A stretch of DNA of 38,149 bases from an uncultured Woeseiaceae bacterium. Its GTDB lineage: Bacteria > Pseudomonadota > Gammaproteobacteria > Steroidobacterales > Woeseiaceae. The position numbers were made by a program, and so were the translations under genes. Each line of letters begins with the position of its first letter. The first letter of the stretch is position 1. The notes below the pieces were generated by a model that saw only the letters and a list, made by a program, of their open reading frames with translations, searched no databases and had not been told where the DNA came from. Shown here piece after piece: positions 1 to 8,990 of the stretch. Where the stretch lies: assembly GCA_947259285.1 (NCBI GenBank), contig CAMYMR010000039.1, forward strand, positions 1 through 38,149. The letters run 5' to 3'.

Positions 1-3000
1 AAGGAAGACAAACCGCTGCCAAAATCGTCAAGGGCGAACTGACAACCCATATCTCGTAAGGCATCAATGAGTTCGCCGGCTTCGGATATATTGCGGATAA
101 CAGCCGTCTCGGTTATTTCAAAATTGATCGTGCCCGGCGGTAACGGCGACTTGGCAACGGCGCTTTTCAGGAAATCCGCGAAACGTCGATCGCCAACGCT
201 GCTCCCGGACAGGTTGATCCAGTATTTTCGATGAGCAGCCTCGAACGCGTGGTGCACAAAAAGCATCTTGAACAAGCTGGTAATTACCCATTTGTCGAGC
301 TCCACGCTCATGCCGTAACGTTCGGCGGCCGGCAGGAACGCACCGGGAGGAATCAGCTTACGAGTTTCAGGGTCGCGCAGGCGAAGCAGGATCTCCAGGC
401 TCTCCGGCTCATCAACATCGTCATTCGTTGACTTAATGTGCTGGGCGTATATCGCGAAACGATTCTTGTCCATGGCTTCGCGCAGCCGCTGTACCCACCG
501 GACCTGTCCACGGTGCGCCCGTGCCGAGTCCTTCTCACCCGAAACCATATGCACTCGATTTCGGCCGGCCTCCTTTGCAGCGTAGCAGGCGGCGTCGGCA
601 AGCTGCTGCAGTTCGCTGATATCGCCCACGTCCGGATCGATCGGAAGGCCGCCGATGCTAACGCCGATACGATAGGTCTCAACGTCCCAGTGGAAACGAT
701 AGTCCTCGATGCTCTGCCGGATCGACTCCGCGATACGCGCCGCTACTTCTGTTGGACATTCCCAGAGAATAATCGCAAATTCGTCACCACCGAGTCGGCC
801 AACGATGTCGTCGTTTCGCACGCTGTCTTTCAGAATGTCACTAACCGCACGCAGCAGCTGATCACCAGCCGTGTGTCCCGATGTGTCATTAACGACCTTG
901 AATTGATCGAGATCCATGAACATGAGGTAACTCTTGTTTTTCCCCTCACTACTGGTCTGCCACGCGCGCTCGAGTTGCGATTCGAACGCACGGCGATTCA
1001 GCAATCCCGTCAGCTCGTCATAGCTCGCCTGGTACTCAAGCTGCACCGTCAGTTGCATTGATTCGGTGACGTCCTGGACCTGCAGCACGCTGTACAGGAA
1101 CTCGCCCGCTTCCGATGCGACCACCGAAAGATTCAGGAGCGCCTGTATTTCTTCACCGCCTGGTCCGATGCACATGACCTTTTCATGAAGACTATCCTGC
1201 TCTGATTTGACGACGATTTCGTACTGTTCATCGAAACGCTCAGCATCGTCTTCGCCAATCGCGTCCGAAAACTTACGGCCAAGCAATGCGGGCCAGAACA
1301 TACTCTGTAGTGCGGGATTGGCGTCGAACAATACGCCGTCCGCGTCGAGAAGCCCCATACCGATTGGAGCGTTTTCGAACGCGTTCAGGAATCGCATTTC
1401 AAACTCGGCACGCGCGTCTATTTCCTCGGATAAGCGCTCGTTGGTAACCTCCAGTTCCTGCCGGGCTTTCTCAATCGACTCGGTGCGCTCCGCTACCTGT
1501 GCGCGCAACGTATCGTTCAGCCACTGAATATTTCTTGTGCGATAGGCCATGAACGCGCGCAGGATCAGGATTACGGCCACCGCAAACGCCAAAAGGAACC
1601 AGCCCTGCTGCCAGAAGAAAGGTAATACGGTAAAGCGAAGGCTGGCGACCTGACTGCTCCATTCGCCTCCGGCATGGCGCGCTCGTACAACGAATTCATA
1701 CGAGCCGGGCGGAATCCTTGGATAGCTTACCGATCGACTTGTGGTAGGAGATCCCCAATTGCTGTCCACGCCGTCGAGCTTATAGCTGTACTGCATGCCT
1801 CGAGGATTCTGGAGGGAGATTGCTGCGTATTCGATACGCGCACCGAGCTCTCGCGGCTCGATTTCTTCACTGTCCAGTATTTGATGACCGCTGAGCTGCG
1901 ACTCCGCACGCACAATAGTGGGGGAAGGCTCGATCGGCCGAGGCATCGGCTGTGAGATATCCATGCGTGCCACACCGTCCACCGTGCCCACCCAGAGGTG
2001 GCCGTCGGAGTCGATAAAGGTGGCATGCACGTTGGTTTCTAAACCAACGAATCCGGCTTGCTGATTGTAATGAGCAATGCCTGGCACGCCCGGCACGAAT
2101 TGATAGAGGCCTTGTTCGCCGCCAACAACGATCGTTCCGTTATCCAGCGGCTGCGCGAGATAAACCGTCTGATCCGACACCGGGGTAACCCCCCCGTAGT
2201 CGGTGAACCGCTCACCATCAAAATGGTAAAGACCACCTTCTTCGGTGGCGATCCATGCTGATGTCGGACTCGTCACGCTGATGTGGTTAAACAGGCGCTT
2301 CGGTAAAGCGCTTCCCGGACTCAACGTGACTTCATCGTAACCGCCTTCTGCCGCCGGCATCAGGCTGACGATTTCGTAAGCGGTGTTTACGGCGCTTTTG
2401 TCGCCACCAATTATTCTTTGTTGAAAGTCGCCATCCGCATCGGGAAGCAGCTGTACAATGCCAACCTCATCGGCGCCGTACCAGACGCTGCCGTCGTCGG
2501 CAACATCTAACGAATAGACTGACGTGTTATCCGGCGTATCAAAACGGGTGATCGATTTCGTGTCGGGCTGATACCTGAAGACCCCGCTGCCAATCGTCGA
2601 GTACCAGATCCCCCCGTCTCGAGCAACATCCAGGTCGAGTATGTCGGCGCCGTTCGATCCCGGTATGTGGGTAGCTGCCATCGCATCGACATTGACAAAG
2701 TACAGGCCATGGCCGGTGATGCCTGCCCAAATATCGCCGTTCGCGTCCGCGACGATGTCGCGAACTGCGCCTTTCGGAATATCTGCCGCCTCCCCGACAA
2801 CAAGCAGCGATTCATCGTGCCGACGCATGATCAGTTTCGCGTCGGTGCCAAACCAGAACCGGCCATGCCGATCCTCGGCGGTCGCCCACACCGTTACGGG
2901 GTCAAACTCCGTTCGCAGCCGAAAGTGCTGGAAGCGATCGCCCAGGAACCGGATCAGCCTCGATCCGCTTGACAGCCAGAGAGAGCCTTCACGATCGACA

Positions 3001-3893
3001 AACATCGAATTGACGTCATCGGTTCCCGTGTAGCGACGTAACTCGGCACTTCCGTTATCCGCGGCAGCGGATTGAACCTGAAAATTGAACAGCTCGTTCT
3101 TCGTCGCCACCCAGACCAGGCCACCGCGATCCGTCACAATGCTGACAATCGGGTTCTTCGAGTCGATCTTGACGCGCGGGATCGTCGCTCCGTCCTGCCA
3201 CACCCCGACCTGGCCGGTCTGGTTCGCTATCCAGAGTGTGCCGGTGGCATCGACGTGAATCTTGCGCACGGATTGCTCGAGCAATTCGAGGGTCGGCTGC
3301 GGTTCCAGGTCGAGCCTGTATAGCCCCGTCGTTGATTCAACCCAGACCTTGTCACCGGTCACAGCAAGGTCGGTGATGCCAGCCTTCTTGTCGCCGACCA
3401 GATACTCAATGCTATGCGTGCGGCCATCACTGGTAATCTCGACGATTCCAACGTCTTCGATGACCGCGAGTCGACGCTCGCCGGTTGATTCGATATCGAG
3501 CACCGGTTTGATCATGTTCTCTGGCGGCTCGATGACATGCGCCAGGCGGGCGCCTTGAAATGCCGTGATGCTGCCACGCGCGTCCCCGACCCACACCGAG
3601 TTCTGGTCACTCACGTAAAGCGCCGTCAACGAATTATTTGGCAGACCGTCAGCGATCGTGTACTGATCGAATTCTCTTCCGTCGTAACGATTCAGGCCGC
3701 GCGCGGTCGTGAACCAAAGGTAACCAGCCTGATCCTGCTCGATATCGACAACGTTCGACTGCGTGAGACCATCGAGAACCGTGTAGAAACGGAACGGTGC
3801 TTCCGCCGACCCGTTCGACGCCAAAACGGGCGTCGAGAACAGAGGCGTCAGTACTGCCAGGGCCATCGCACGAAAGACAATCTGCAGCTTCAC
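1..3893 (-). CDS. Membrane sensor: beta-propeller, Y_Y_Y, PAS, GGDEF and EAL domains (C-terminus off window)
   Basis: Predicted periplasmic-sensing protein that makes and/or breaks c-di-GMP. About 1297 residues are visible, and the reading frame leaves the window inside the EAL domain. Order: signal peptide (residues 1-26); Reg_prop-type propeller repeats with GLTQ/GLPNNS and WVG/WFTT motifs (about 30-680); Y_Y_Y domain (about 690-750); one membrane helix (about 758-780); short coiled coil; PAS (about 830-940); GGDEF (about 960-1120) with intact GGDEF and an upstream RNDD inhibitory site; EAL domain from about 1140, with ETE and DDFGSG motifs. The EAL signature reads E-I-L. Start: GTG at 3893, which gives a full signal peptide; an in-frame ATG at 3866 would remove its basic N-terminus. 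No strong ribosome site is seen. It is divergent from the GAF-GGDEF gene. The family is clear; the ligand and net enzymatic direction are unknown. Confidence 0.9.
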   Translation of the reverse strand, partial: MKLQIVFRAMALAVLTPLFSTPVLASNGSAEAPFRFYTVLDGLTQSNVVDIEQDQAGYLWFTTARGLNRYDGREFDQYTIADGLPNNSLTALYVSDQNSVWVGDARGSITAFQGARLAHVIEPPENMIKPVLDIESTGERRLAVIEDVGIVEITSDGRTHSIEYLVGDKKAGITDLAVTGDKVWVESTTGLYRLDLEPQPTLELLEQSVRKIHVDATGTLWIANQTGQVGVWQDGATIPRVKIDSKNPIVSIVTDRGGLVWVATKNELFNFQVQSAAADNGSAELRRYTGTDDVNSMFVDREGSLWLSSGSRLIRFLGDRFQHFRLRTEFDPVTVWATAEDRHGRFWFGTDAKLIMRRHDESLLVVGEAADIPKGAVRDIVADANGDIWAGITGHGLYFVNVDAMAATHIPGSNGADILDLDVARDGGIWYSTIGSGVFRYQPDTKSITRFDTPDNTSVYSLDVADDGSVWYGADEVGIVQLLPDADGDFQQRIIGGDKSAVNTAYEIVSLMPAAEGGYDEVTLSPGSALPKRLFNHISVTSPTSAWIATEEGGLYHFDGERFTDYGGVTPVSDQTVYLAQPLDNGTIVVGGEQGLYQFVPGVPGIAHYNQQAGFVGLETNVHATFIDSDGHLWVGTVDGVARMDISQPMPRPIEPSPTIVRAESQLSGHQILDSEEIEPRELGARIEYAAISLQNPRGMQYSYKLDGVDSNWGSPTTSRSVSYPRIPPGSYEFVVRARHAGGEWSSQVASLRFTVLPFFWQQGWFLLAFAVAVILILRAFMAYRTRNIQWLNDTLRAQVAERTESIEKARQELEVTNERLSEEIDARAEFEMRFLNAFENAPIGMGLLDADGVLFDANPALQSMFWPALLGRKFSDAIGEDDAERFDEQYEIVVKSEQDSLHEKVMCIGPGGEEIQALLNLSVVASEAGEFLYSVLQVQDVTESMQLTVQLEYQASYDELTGLLNRRAFESQLERAWQTSSEGKNKSYLMFMDLDQFKVVNDTSGHTAGDQLLRAVSDILKDSVRNDDIVGRLGGDEFAIILWECPTEVAARIAESIRQSIEDYRFHWDVETYRIGVSIGGLPIDPDVGDISELQQLADAACYAAKEAGRNRVHMVSGEKDSARAHRGQVRWVQRLREAMDKNRFAIYAQHIKSTNDDVDEPESLEILLRLRDPETRKLIPPGAFLPAAERYGMSVELDKWVITSLFKMLFVHHAFEAAHRKYWINLSGSSVGDRRFADFLKSAVAKSPLPPGTINFEITETAVIRNISEAGELIDALRDMGCQFALDDFGSGLSS

Positions 3894-4049
3894 TCAGGGA
3901 TCTCACTGGAATCAATAGCTTACTTAGGGCTAAATCGGCCGTTTTTTGGATTTCTTGAGTTCCCGAGACAGGTTTTTTTGAGTAATAGCAAGCTCAAGTT
4001 ATTCAGCATGTTGCCGATAGCCGGGTATTGCTTCTGTCGAGAGCTGTCA

Positions 4050-4748
4050 ATGCAAGGGCCACTACCGCCAATCGATGAAACAGCCCGGCTGATGAGCCTG
4101 CATTCCCTGCGGATCATGGATACACCCGCGGAGGAGCGCTACGACAGACTGACGCGGATGGCGAAGCGCCTGTTCAACGTGGAAATCGCCCTGGTGAGCC
4201 TGGTCGACTCTGACCGCCAGTGGTTCAAGTCTAAACAGGGCCTGGACGCCTGTGAGACGAGCCGCGCAATCTCCTTTTGCGGCCACGCCATACTGAAGAC
4301 CGAGGTGTTTGTGGTCAGCGATGCCGCTCTCGACAGTCGCTTCGCGGACAACCCCCTGGTGGGGACGCCAGCCGAGATCGCGTTTTTCGACCTCGATGGT
4401 TTTAAGGCGGTCAATGACACCTACGGTCATGCGGCCGGCGATGATCTACTGCAACACTTTGCCAGGCTGCTGGTGAAGTGCTTCCGCACCGCCGATGCGG
4501 TCGGGCGACTGGGTGGCGATGAGTTTGTTGTCTTTCTCAGCAACTCCTGCGGGGGAGCAACAGCCGCCCTCGAGCGGCTGCAGGAAATGGCGTTGCGGAC
4601 CGAGTGTGAGATTCGAGAAAAACTTGCCTGGAGTGTAGGCACTATTGCGTTTGACCCGGACCGACATACGACGGTGGAGAGTATGTTGGCTGACGCTGAC
4701 TCGAACATGTACGATGACAAGCTGAAAAGACGCGCGGCAAACGGCTAA
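4050..4748 (+). CDS. Truncated GAF-GGDEF diguanylate cyclase-like protein
   Basis: 232 residues. Residues 1-104 match the first half of a sensor GAF domain of the type starting with ETARL and TPAEERYD, with the CETSRAISFCGHA segment. At about residue 105-110 the sequence jumps straight into the middle of a GGDEF domain (FFDLDGFK, then VND..GH..GD). The GAF C-terminal half, the linker and the GGDEF N-terminus with its usual LTGL.NRR motif are absent. Relatives are about 320-340 residues, so roughly 100 are missing, in frame. The GGDEF motif (155-159) and the RTAD inhibitory site (146-149) remain. Start: ATG 4050 just before the GAF homology; the open frame extends further upstream but without family match. 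Probably non-functional or altered, because part of the GGDEF fold is gone. A rhomboid gene follows 27 nt downstream. Confidence 0.75.
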   Translation: MQGPLPPIDETARLMSLHSLRIMDTPAEERYDRLTRMAKRLFNVEIALVSLVDSDRQWFKSKQGLDACETSRAISFCGHAILKTEVFVVSDAALDSRFADNPLVGTPAEIAFFDLDGFKAVNDTYGHAAGDDLLQHFARLLVKCFRTADAVGRLGGDEFVVFLSNSCGGATAALERLQEMALRTECEIREKLAWSVGTIAFDPDRHTTVESMLADADSNMYDDKLKRRAANG

Positions 4749-4775
4749 CAGAACAACCGGGGGCGCAAGACGGCA

Positions 4776-5393
4776 TTGCTTCAGAATGGGCAAATCGCGG
4801 CGCCCGGCATCATGGCGCTCACCACGGCAATCAGCCTTCTCGGGCTGTTTTACCTGCCAAAAATCATCGACCAGAGCCTGTTTCGGCCTTTCTACTTCCT
4901 GCAAGAAAAGCAGTACGCCACGATGATCCTGAGCGGATTCGTGCATGCGGACGTCGGGCACCTGCTGTTTAACATGTTTACCTTCTATTTCTTCGCGTTT
5001 CCGCTGGAGCGCTTCATCGGAACGATTCCGTTCCTGATCCTGTACTTCGCCGGCCTCTTGCTAAGCCACACATGCACCTATTTCAAGCAGCGGCACAATT
5101 CTGCTTATGCATCGCTCGGCGCATCCGGTGCCATCTCTGCGGTGCTGTTTGCGTACATCGTCTACTTTCCCGCCACCACACTCATGATAGTTCCTGTTCC
5201 TGTGCCGATCCCCGCGGTACTTTTTGCGGTTGGCTACGTGGGCTATTCGTACTGGGCGTCGACACATTCTCGCGGGCGCATCAACCATGACGCGCATCTT
5301 TGTGGTGCACTGAGCGGAATCGGCTTCGTCGGAGTAACCGACCCCACCGCCTTTGTGGATCTGGCAACAACAATCGGGGCATTGCTGAGATAG
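4776..5393 (+). CDS. Rhomboid family intramembrane serine protease
   Basis: Integral membrane protease of about 205 residues that cleaves transmembrane segments of other proteins. Visible hallmarks are H57-x4-H62-x3-N66 in the first conserved helix (GFVHADVGHLLFN), the nucleophile serine S117 in GASGA, and the partner histidine H174 in HDAHLCGALSG. About six hydrophobic segments alternate with short loops, as in the six-helix bacterial core. The start is uncertain. TTG at 4776 follows a purine-rich stretch (gggggcg). ATG at 4812 would give 193 residues and begins at the first membrane helix. It lies 27 nt after the truncated GAF-GGDEF gene and may be co-transcribed with it. Substrate unknown. 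Confidence 0.88.
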   Translation: MLQNGQIAAPGIMALTTAISLLGLFYLPKIIDQSLFRPFYFLQEKQYATMILSGFVHADVGHLLFNMFTFYFFAFPLERFIGTIPFLILYFAGLLLSHTCTYFKQRHNSAYASLGASGAISAVLFAYIVYFPATTLMIVPVPVPIPAVLFAVGYVGYSYWASTHSRGRINHDAHLCGALSGIGFVGVTDPTAFVDLATTIGALLR

Positions 5394-5429
5394 CCCTACA
5401 CGGCAGCCCGGGACGCTCGATCTACCGTT

Positions 5430-5509
5430 CCGAGGCAAGCAAAATTCTGTAGCACGACTGCCGGAGACCCGAGGCAAGCAAAATTCTGTAGCACGACTGC
5501 CGGAGACCC
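5430..5509. repeat. Tandem 39-bp direct repeat (two copies)
   Basis: A 39-nt unit occurs twice head to tail (5430-5468 and 5469-5507), and identity continues for two more bases to 5509. It sits in the 215-nt gap between the rhomboid stop and the ygfK start, about 100 nt upstream of that ATG. The copies are identical, so the duplication is recent or maintained. No clear sigma-70 promoter could be aligned in the gap. Confidence 0.9.
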
Positions 5510-5608
5510 TGTTGCCTGCGGCAATTGCGTATATCTACGATTCGGTCATTAGCGGTTCAATTGATCGTAATTAATCGGATGATTCGGAACGACGGGAGGC
5601 AGACGATC

Positions 5609-8600
5609 ATGTCCGAGTTGTTCCGACCAATCTCAACCGAACGACTCACGGCCTGGCTGTTCCAGGAATTGGAGCGCCACGACTCCATCCTCGGGATTCC
5701 GCGCCAGCAGTTTTTTGTTCCGCGCGAAGACTCGCCTATGCGAGGCGAAATCTATGGGCATCGGCTGCATACGCCCATAGGCCCTGCCGCGGGCCCTCAT
5801 ACACAGATGGCGCAGAATATCGTGGCGGCCTGGTTGTGCGGCGCGCGGTACATCGAATTAAAAACCGTACAAACCCTTGACGAATTGGACGTCAGCAAAC
5901 CCTGCATCGACATGGAGGACGAGGGCTACAACGTCGAATGGTCGCAGGAGCTGAAAGTCTTCGAGTCTTTCGATGAGTACCTTCGGGCCTGGGTACTGAT
6001 TCATGCGCTGCATCACCACCTGGGTTTCCCAGGAGACAATCCGGGAATCGTCTTCAATCTAAGCGTTGGATACGACCTCGACGGCATCCGGCAGCCGAAC
6101 ATGCAATGGTTCCTCGACCAGATGCAGGATTGCTCGGAGTACAAGGAGTCCATCGTCGAGCAGGTCGCAAGATATTTTCCTGCGGTGCGGGACCTGGAAA
6201 TACCGGATCGCCTTTCCGACAACGTCACCTTGTCGACCATGCACGGCTGTCCCCCTGATGAGATCGAAGCCATCAGTACTTACCTGCTTCGCGAACGGCG
6301 CTTGCACACGCTGGTGAAGTGCAATCCAACACTGCTCGGTCCCGAGCGTTTGCGGACTATCCTGAATGACGACCTCAAATACGTGGATGTCGTCGTACCG
6401 GACGTGGCATTCGATCACGATCTGAAGTATTCGGCGGCTGTCCCGATGTTTCGCAACCTCAAGGCCGTTGCAGAGCAGCATGAACTCGAATTTGGCGTGA
6501 AGCTTTCCAACACGCTGGAGGTCGAGAACGTCCGTCCCGTGTTCGACACGGCTGAGAAGATGAGCTATCTCTCGGGGCGTCCATTGCACGCCATAACCGT
6601 CAGCCTGGCGCATGAACTGGTGGAGGAGTTTGCTGGCGAATTACCGGTTTCTTTTTCGGCGGGCGCAAACGCGTTCAATCTGCCTGCATTGCTGGCTGCC
6701 GGTATGTCAACAGTGACGATCTGTTCGGATCTTCTCAAAACCGGCGGATACCTGCGACTGCTCGACTGTATCGATTCCATCGACAGGGCATTTGCGAAGG
6801 CGGGGGCCGAGAGCATCGACGAATTCACTGTAAGATCGGCTGAAACCAGCGATCGACCTTTGCCGCGCATCACAGCGGCGAGACTGAACCTGCAGCGCTA
6901 CGCGAACGAAGTCCGTGCCGATGCTAACTACAGGAAAGACCGGCTCGACACGTCACACACGAAAACCTCGCGGCCACTCGAGTATTTCGACTGTATCAAA
7001 GCGCCCTGCGTGGACGAGTGCCCGCTGCATCAAAAGGTGCCGATGTACATGGACGCGGTACGCAGAGGCTCAATCAGTCGGGCCCAGGACATCGTCAAAG
7101 CCGACAATCCGCTCCCCTGCATACTGGGCCGAATTTGTGACCATTTGTGTGAGCGGGTCTGCGTTCGTACCCACATCGACGAGCCGCTCGCAATCCGGGA
7201 CATCAAACGCTTCATCATGGATCGGCCGGTAGAATCGGATAGCATCGAGGTGCCGGTGCAATCCGGCAAGAAGGTCGCGGTCATCGGCTCGGGTCCCGGC
7301 GGTATATCGGCGGCGACCGAACTCGCCCGCGGTGGATTTGCCGTGGAAATTTTCGAGCAGCATGCCTACCCCGGCGGCATGGTTGGCGGCGCAGTTCCGG
7401 AGTACAGGCTCCCGCAGGCCGTGTTCGACCAGGATTTCGCACCGCTGCGGAAACTGGGCGTCGAAGTCCACTATAAGCAGCGCGTTGGGCGGGATGTCCG
7501 GCTTTCGCAGCTGCGCGAAGCCGGTTTCGATAACATCATCATCATGGTTGGGGCGCAGCGCAGCAAGACCCTGTCCCTCGCCAACGAAGACTGTGACGGC
7601 GTCGTCGACGCGCTGCATTTTCTGCGCCGTTCCCGGGAGGATCGCGCGCTTGGGCTAGGCGGCCGAGTTGGCGTTATTGGCGCCGGCGATACCGCAATGG
7701 ACTGTGCGCGCGTTGCCAGACGTCAGAACAGCCGCCGGGTGACCTTGATCTATCGCCGCACTGTCGATCAGATGCCGGCCGATCGGGAAGAAGTTGCGCA
7801 ACTCATCGACGAAGGCGTCGAGGTGCTCGAACTGGCCAAGCCGCAAGGGCTTGTCGTCGAAGACGGCAAACTGCGTGCACTGCTGTGCCGGCGCATGAAG
7901 TATGCAGGCGACCGCGATGCCACAGGCCGTAAGGTTCCCCACGAAGTACCCAACTCAGACTTCGAGGTGCCGTTGGACACCCTCATTTTGGCGATCAGCC
8001 AGCACGCTGTTCTCGACTTCTTCGGCCGGGAACCCATCGAGGTTAATGATCGCGGGTACATCAATGTCGACCCGGTGACGTTCGAGACGTCCGTGCCAGG
8101 CGTCTATGCGGGCGGTGATGTCGCCAATGATGGCCCCTCCTCCATCGTCAAGGCGGCTGCCGCCGGAAAAACGATCGCCGACGCGATCATGCGTGGGCAT
8201 CGCGTCAGCAGCGACTCGGTCGAGCCGGCGCGACGTGACAAAGCGATGCTGCTGCGACACCGTGGTCAGAGGCAGCCTCGGGTCAATGCGCCACAGCGAC
8301 CCCGCGGTGACAGGGACAACTTTGAGGAAGTGGTCCTCACCTACTCCGAGCGACAGGCACGAGAAGAAGCCGGACGGTGCCTGGACTGCGATACGTTCTG
8401 CAGTATCTGTGCCGGCGTGTGTCCGAATATTGCGCTGCAGACATACGAGACAGAGCCTTTTGAGGTTCGCCTGCCGAGAATCAGCCTCGTTGACAGCGAG
8501 ATCCGTATCGATCCGGGGAACACCTATCGTGTTGCGCAGCCATTCCAGATCGCCGTGCTCACGGACTTTTGTAATGAATGTGGCAATTGCACGACATTCT

Positions 8601-8989
8601 GCCCGACGTCTGGTCATCCGTATCGCGACAAGCCCCGCCTCTACCTTGACCGTGAGGATTTCGAATCACAGCAAGACAATGCCTTCATGGTATTCAAAGA
8701 CAACGATACCTGGGCTATAGACGCACGATTGCAGGGAGCCGATCACCGTGTCGAATTGAACGGAAAACTGGACTACGCCGGACCCGCCTTCACGGCAAGC
8801 ATCGATCCGCAAACGTTCAAAGTGGAGTCCGTGAAAGCAACGGGAGTCGACGGCTCCTACTCACTGGAGGCTTGTGCATCCATGTTCGTGTTGCTAAACG
8901 GGTTGCGGAAATCGCTACCCTTCCTGCCAGCAGCGCGTCGACAAGCGGCAACGAAGGGACGAATCGAGCACCCGGGATACGAGGAATAA
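5609..8989 (+). CDS. ygfK: YgfK-type Fe-S/flavin oxidoreductase (putative selenate reductase subunit family)
   Basis: 1126 residues; E. coli YgfK is about 1030. The N-terminal third is a dihydroorotate/dihydropyrimidine-dehydrogenase-like barrel (motifs GPAAGPHTQMAQN, MHGCPP). A cysteine cluster near residues 461-500 (C..C..C and CILGRICDHLCERVC) resembles the glutamate-synthase small-subunit Fe-S region. It is followed by two dinucleotide-binding sites (GSGPGG near 560, GAGDTA near 690). The C-terminus carries two further Cys groups (CLDCDTFCSICAGVCP near 924, CNECGNCTTFCP near 988). Start: ATG 5609 with GGGAGG at 5594-5599; an upstream TTG extension has no homology. First gene of the operon, 1 nt before ssnA. 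In E. coli clusters it accompanies the molybdenum hydroxylase and is thought to deliver electrons to a purine-like substrate; the exact reaction is not set by sequence. Confidence 0.93.
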   Translation: MSELFRPISTERLTAWLFQELERHDSILGIPRQQFFVPREDSPMRGEIYGHRLHTPIGPAAGPHTQMAQNIVAAWLCGARYIELKTVQTLDELDVSKPCIDMEDEGYNVEWSQELKVFESFDEYLRAWVLIHALHHHLGFPGDNPGIVFNLSVGYDLDGIRQPNMQWFLDQMQDCSEYKESIVEQVARYFPAVRDLEIPDRLSDNVTLSTMHGCPPDEIEAISTYLLRERRLHTLVKCNPTLLGPERLRTILNDDLKYVDVVVPDVAFDHDLKYSAAVPMFRNLKAVAEQHELEFGVKLSNTLEVENVRPVFDTAEKMSYLSGRPLHAITVSLAHELVEEFAGELPVSFSAGANAFNLPALLAAGMSTVTICSDLLKTGGYLRLLDCIDSIDRAFAKAGAESIDEFTVRSAETSDRPLPRITAARLNLQRYANEVRADANYRKDRLDTSHTKTSRPLEYFDCIKAPCVDECPLHQKVPMYMDAVRRGSISRAQDIVKADNPLPCILGRICDHLCERVCVRTHIDEPLAIRDIKRFIMDRPVESDSIEVPVQSGKKVAVIGSGPGGISAATELARGGFAVEIFEQHAYPGGMVGGAVPEYRLPQAVFDQDFAPLRKLGVEVHYKQRVGRDVRLSQLREAGFDNIIIMVGAQRSKTLSLANEDCDGVVDALHFLRRSREDRALGLGGRVGVIGAGDTAMDCARVARRQNSRRVTLIYRRTVDQMPADREEVAQLIDEGVEVLELAKPQGLVVEDGKLRALLCRRMKYAGDRDATGRKVPHEVPNSDFEVPLDTLILAISQHAVLDFFGREPIEVNDRGYINVDPVTFETSVPGVYAGGDVANDGPSSIVKAAAAGKTIADAIMRGHRVSSDSVEPARRDKAMLLRHRGQRQPRVNAPQRPRGDRDNFEEVVLTYSERQAREEAGRCLDCDTFCSICAGVCPNIALQTYETEPFEVRLPRISLVDSEIRIDPGNTYRVAQPFQIAVLTDFCNECGNCTTFCPTSGHPYRDKPRLYLDREDFESQQDNAFMVFKDNDTWAIDARLQGADHRVELNGKLDYAGPAFTASIDPQTFKVESVKATGVDGSYSLEACASMFVLLNGLRKSLPFLPAARRQAATKGRIEHPGYEE

Positions 8990-8990
8990 A

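Noticed and set aside
3537-4049. Upstream extension of the GAF-GGDEF frame
   Set aside because: Overlaps the divergent sensor gene and has no homology; the GAF match begins at ATG 4050.
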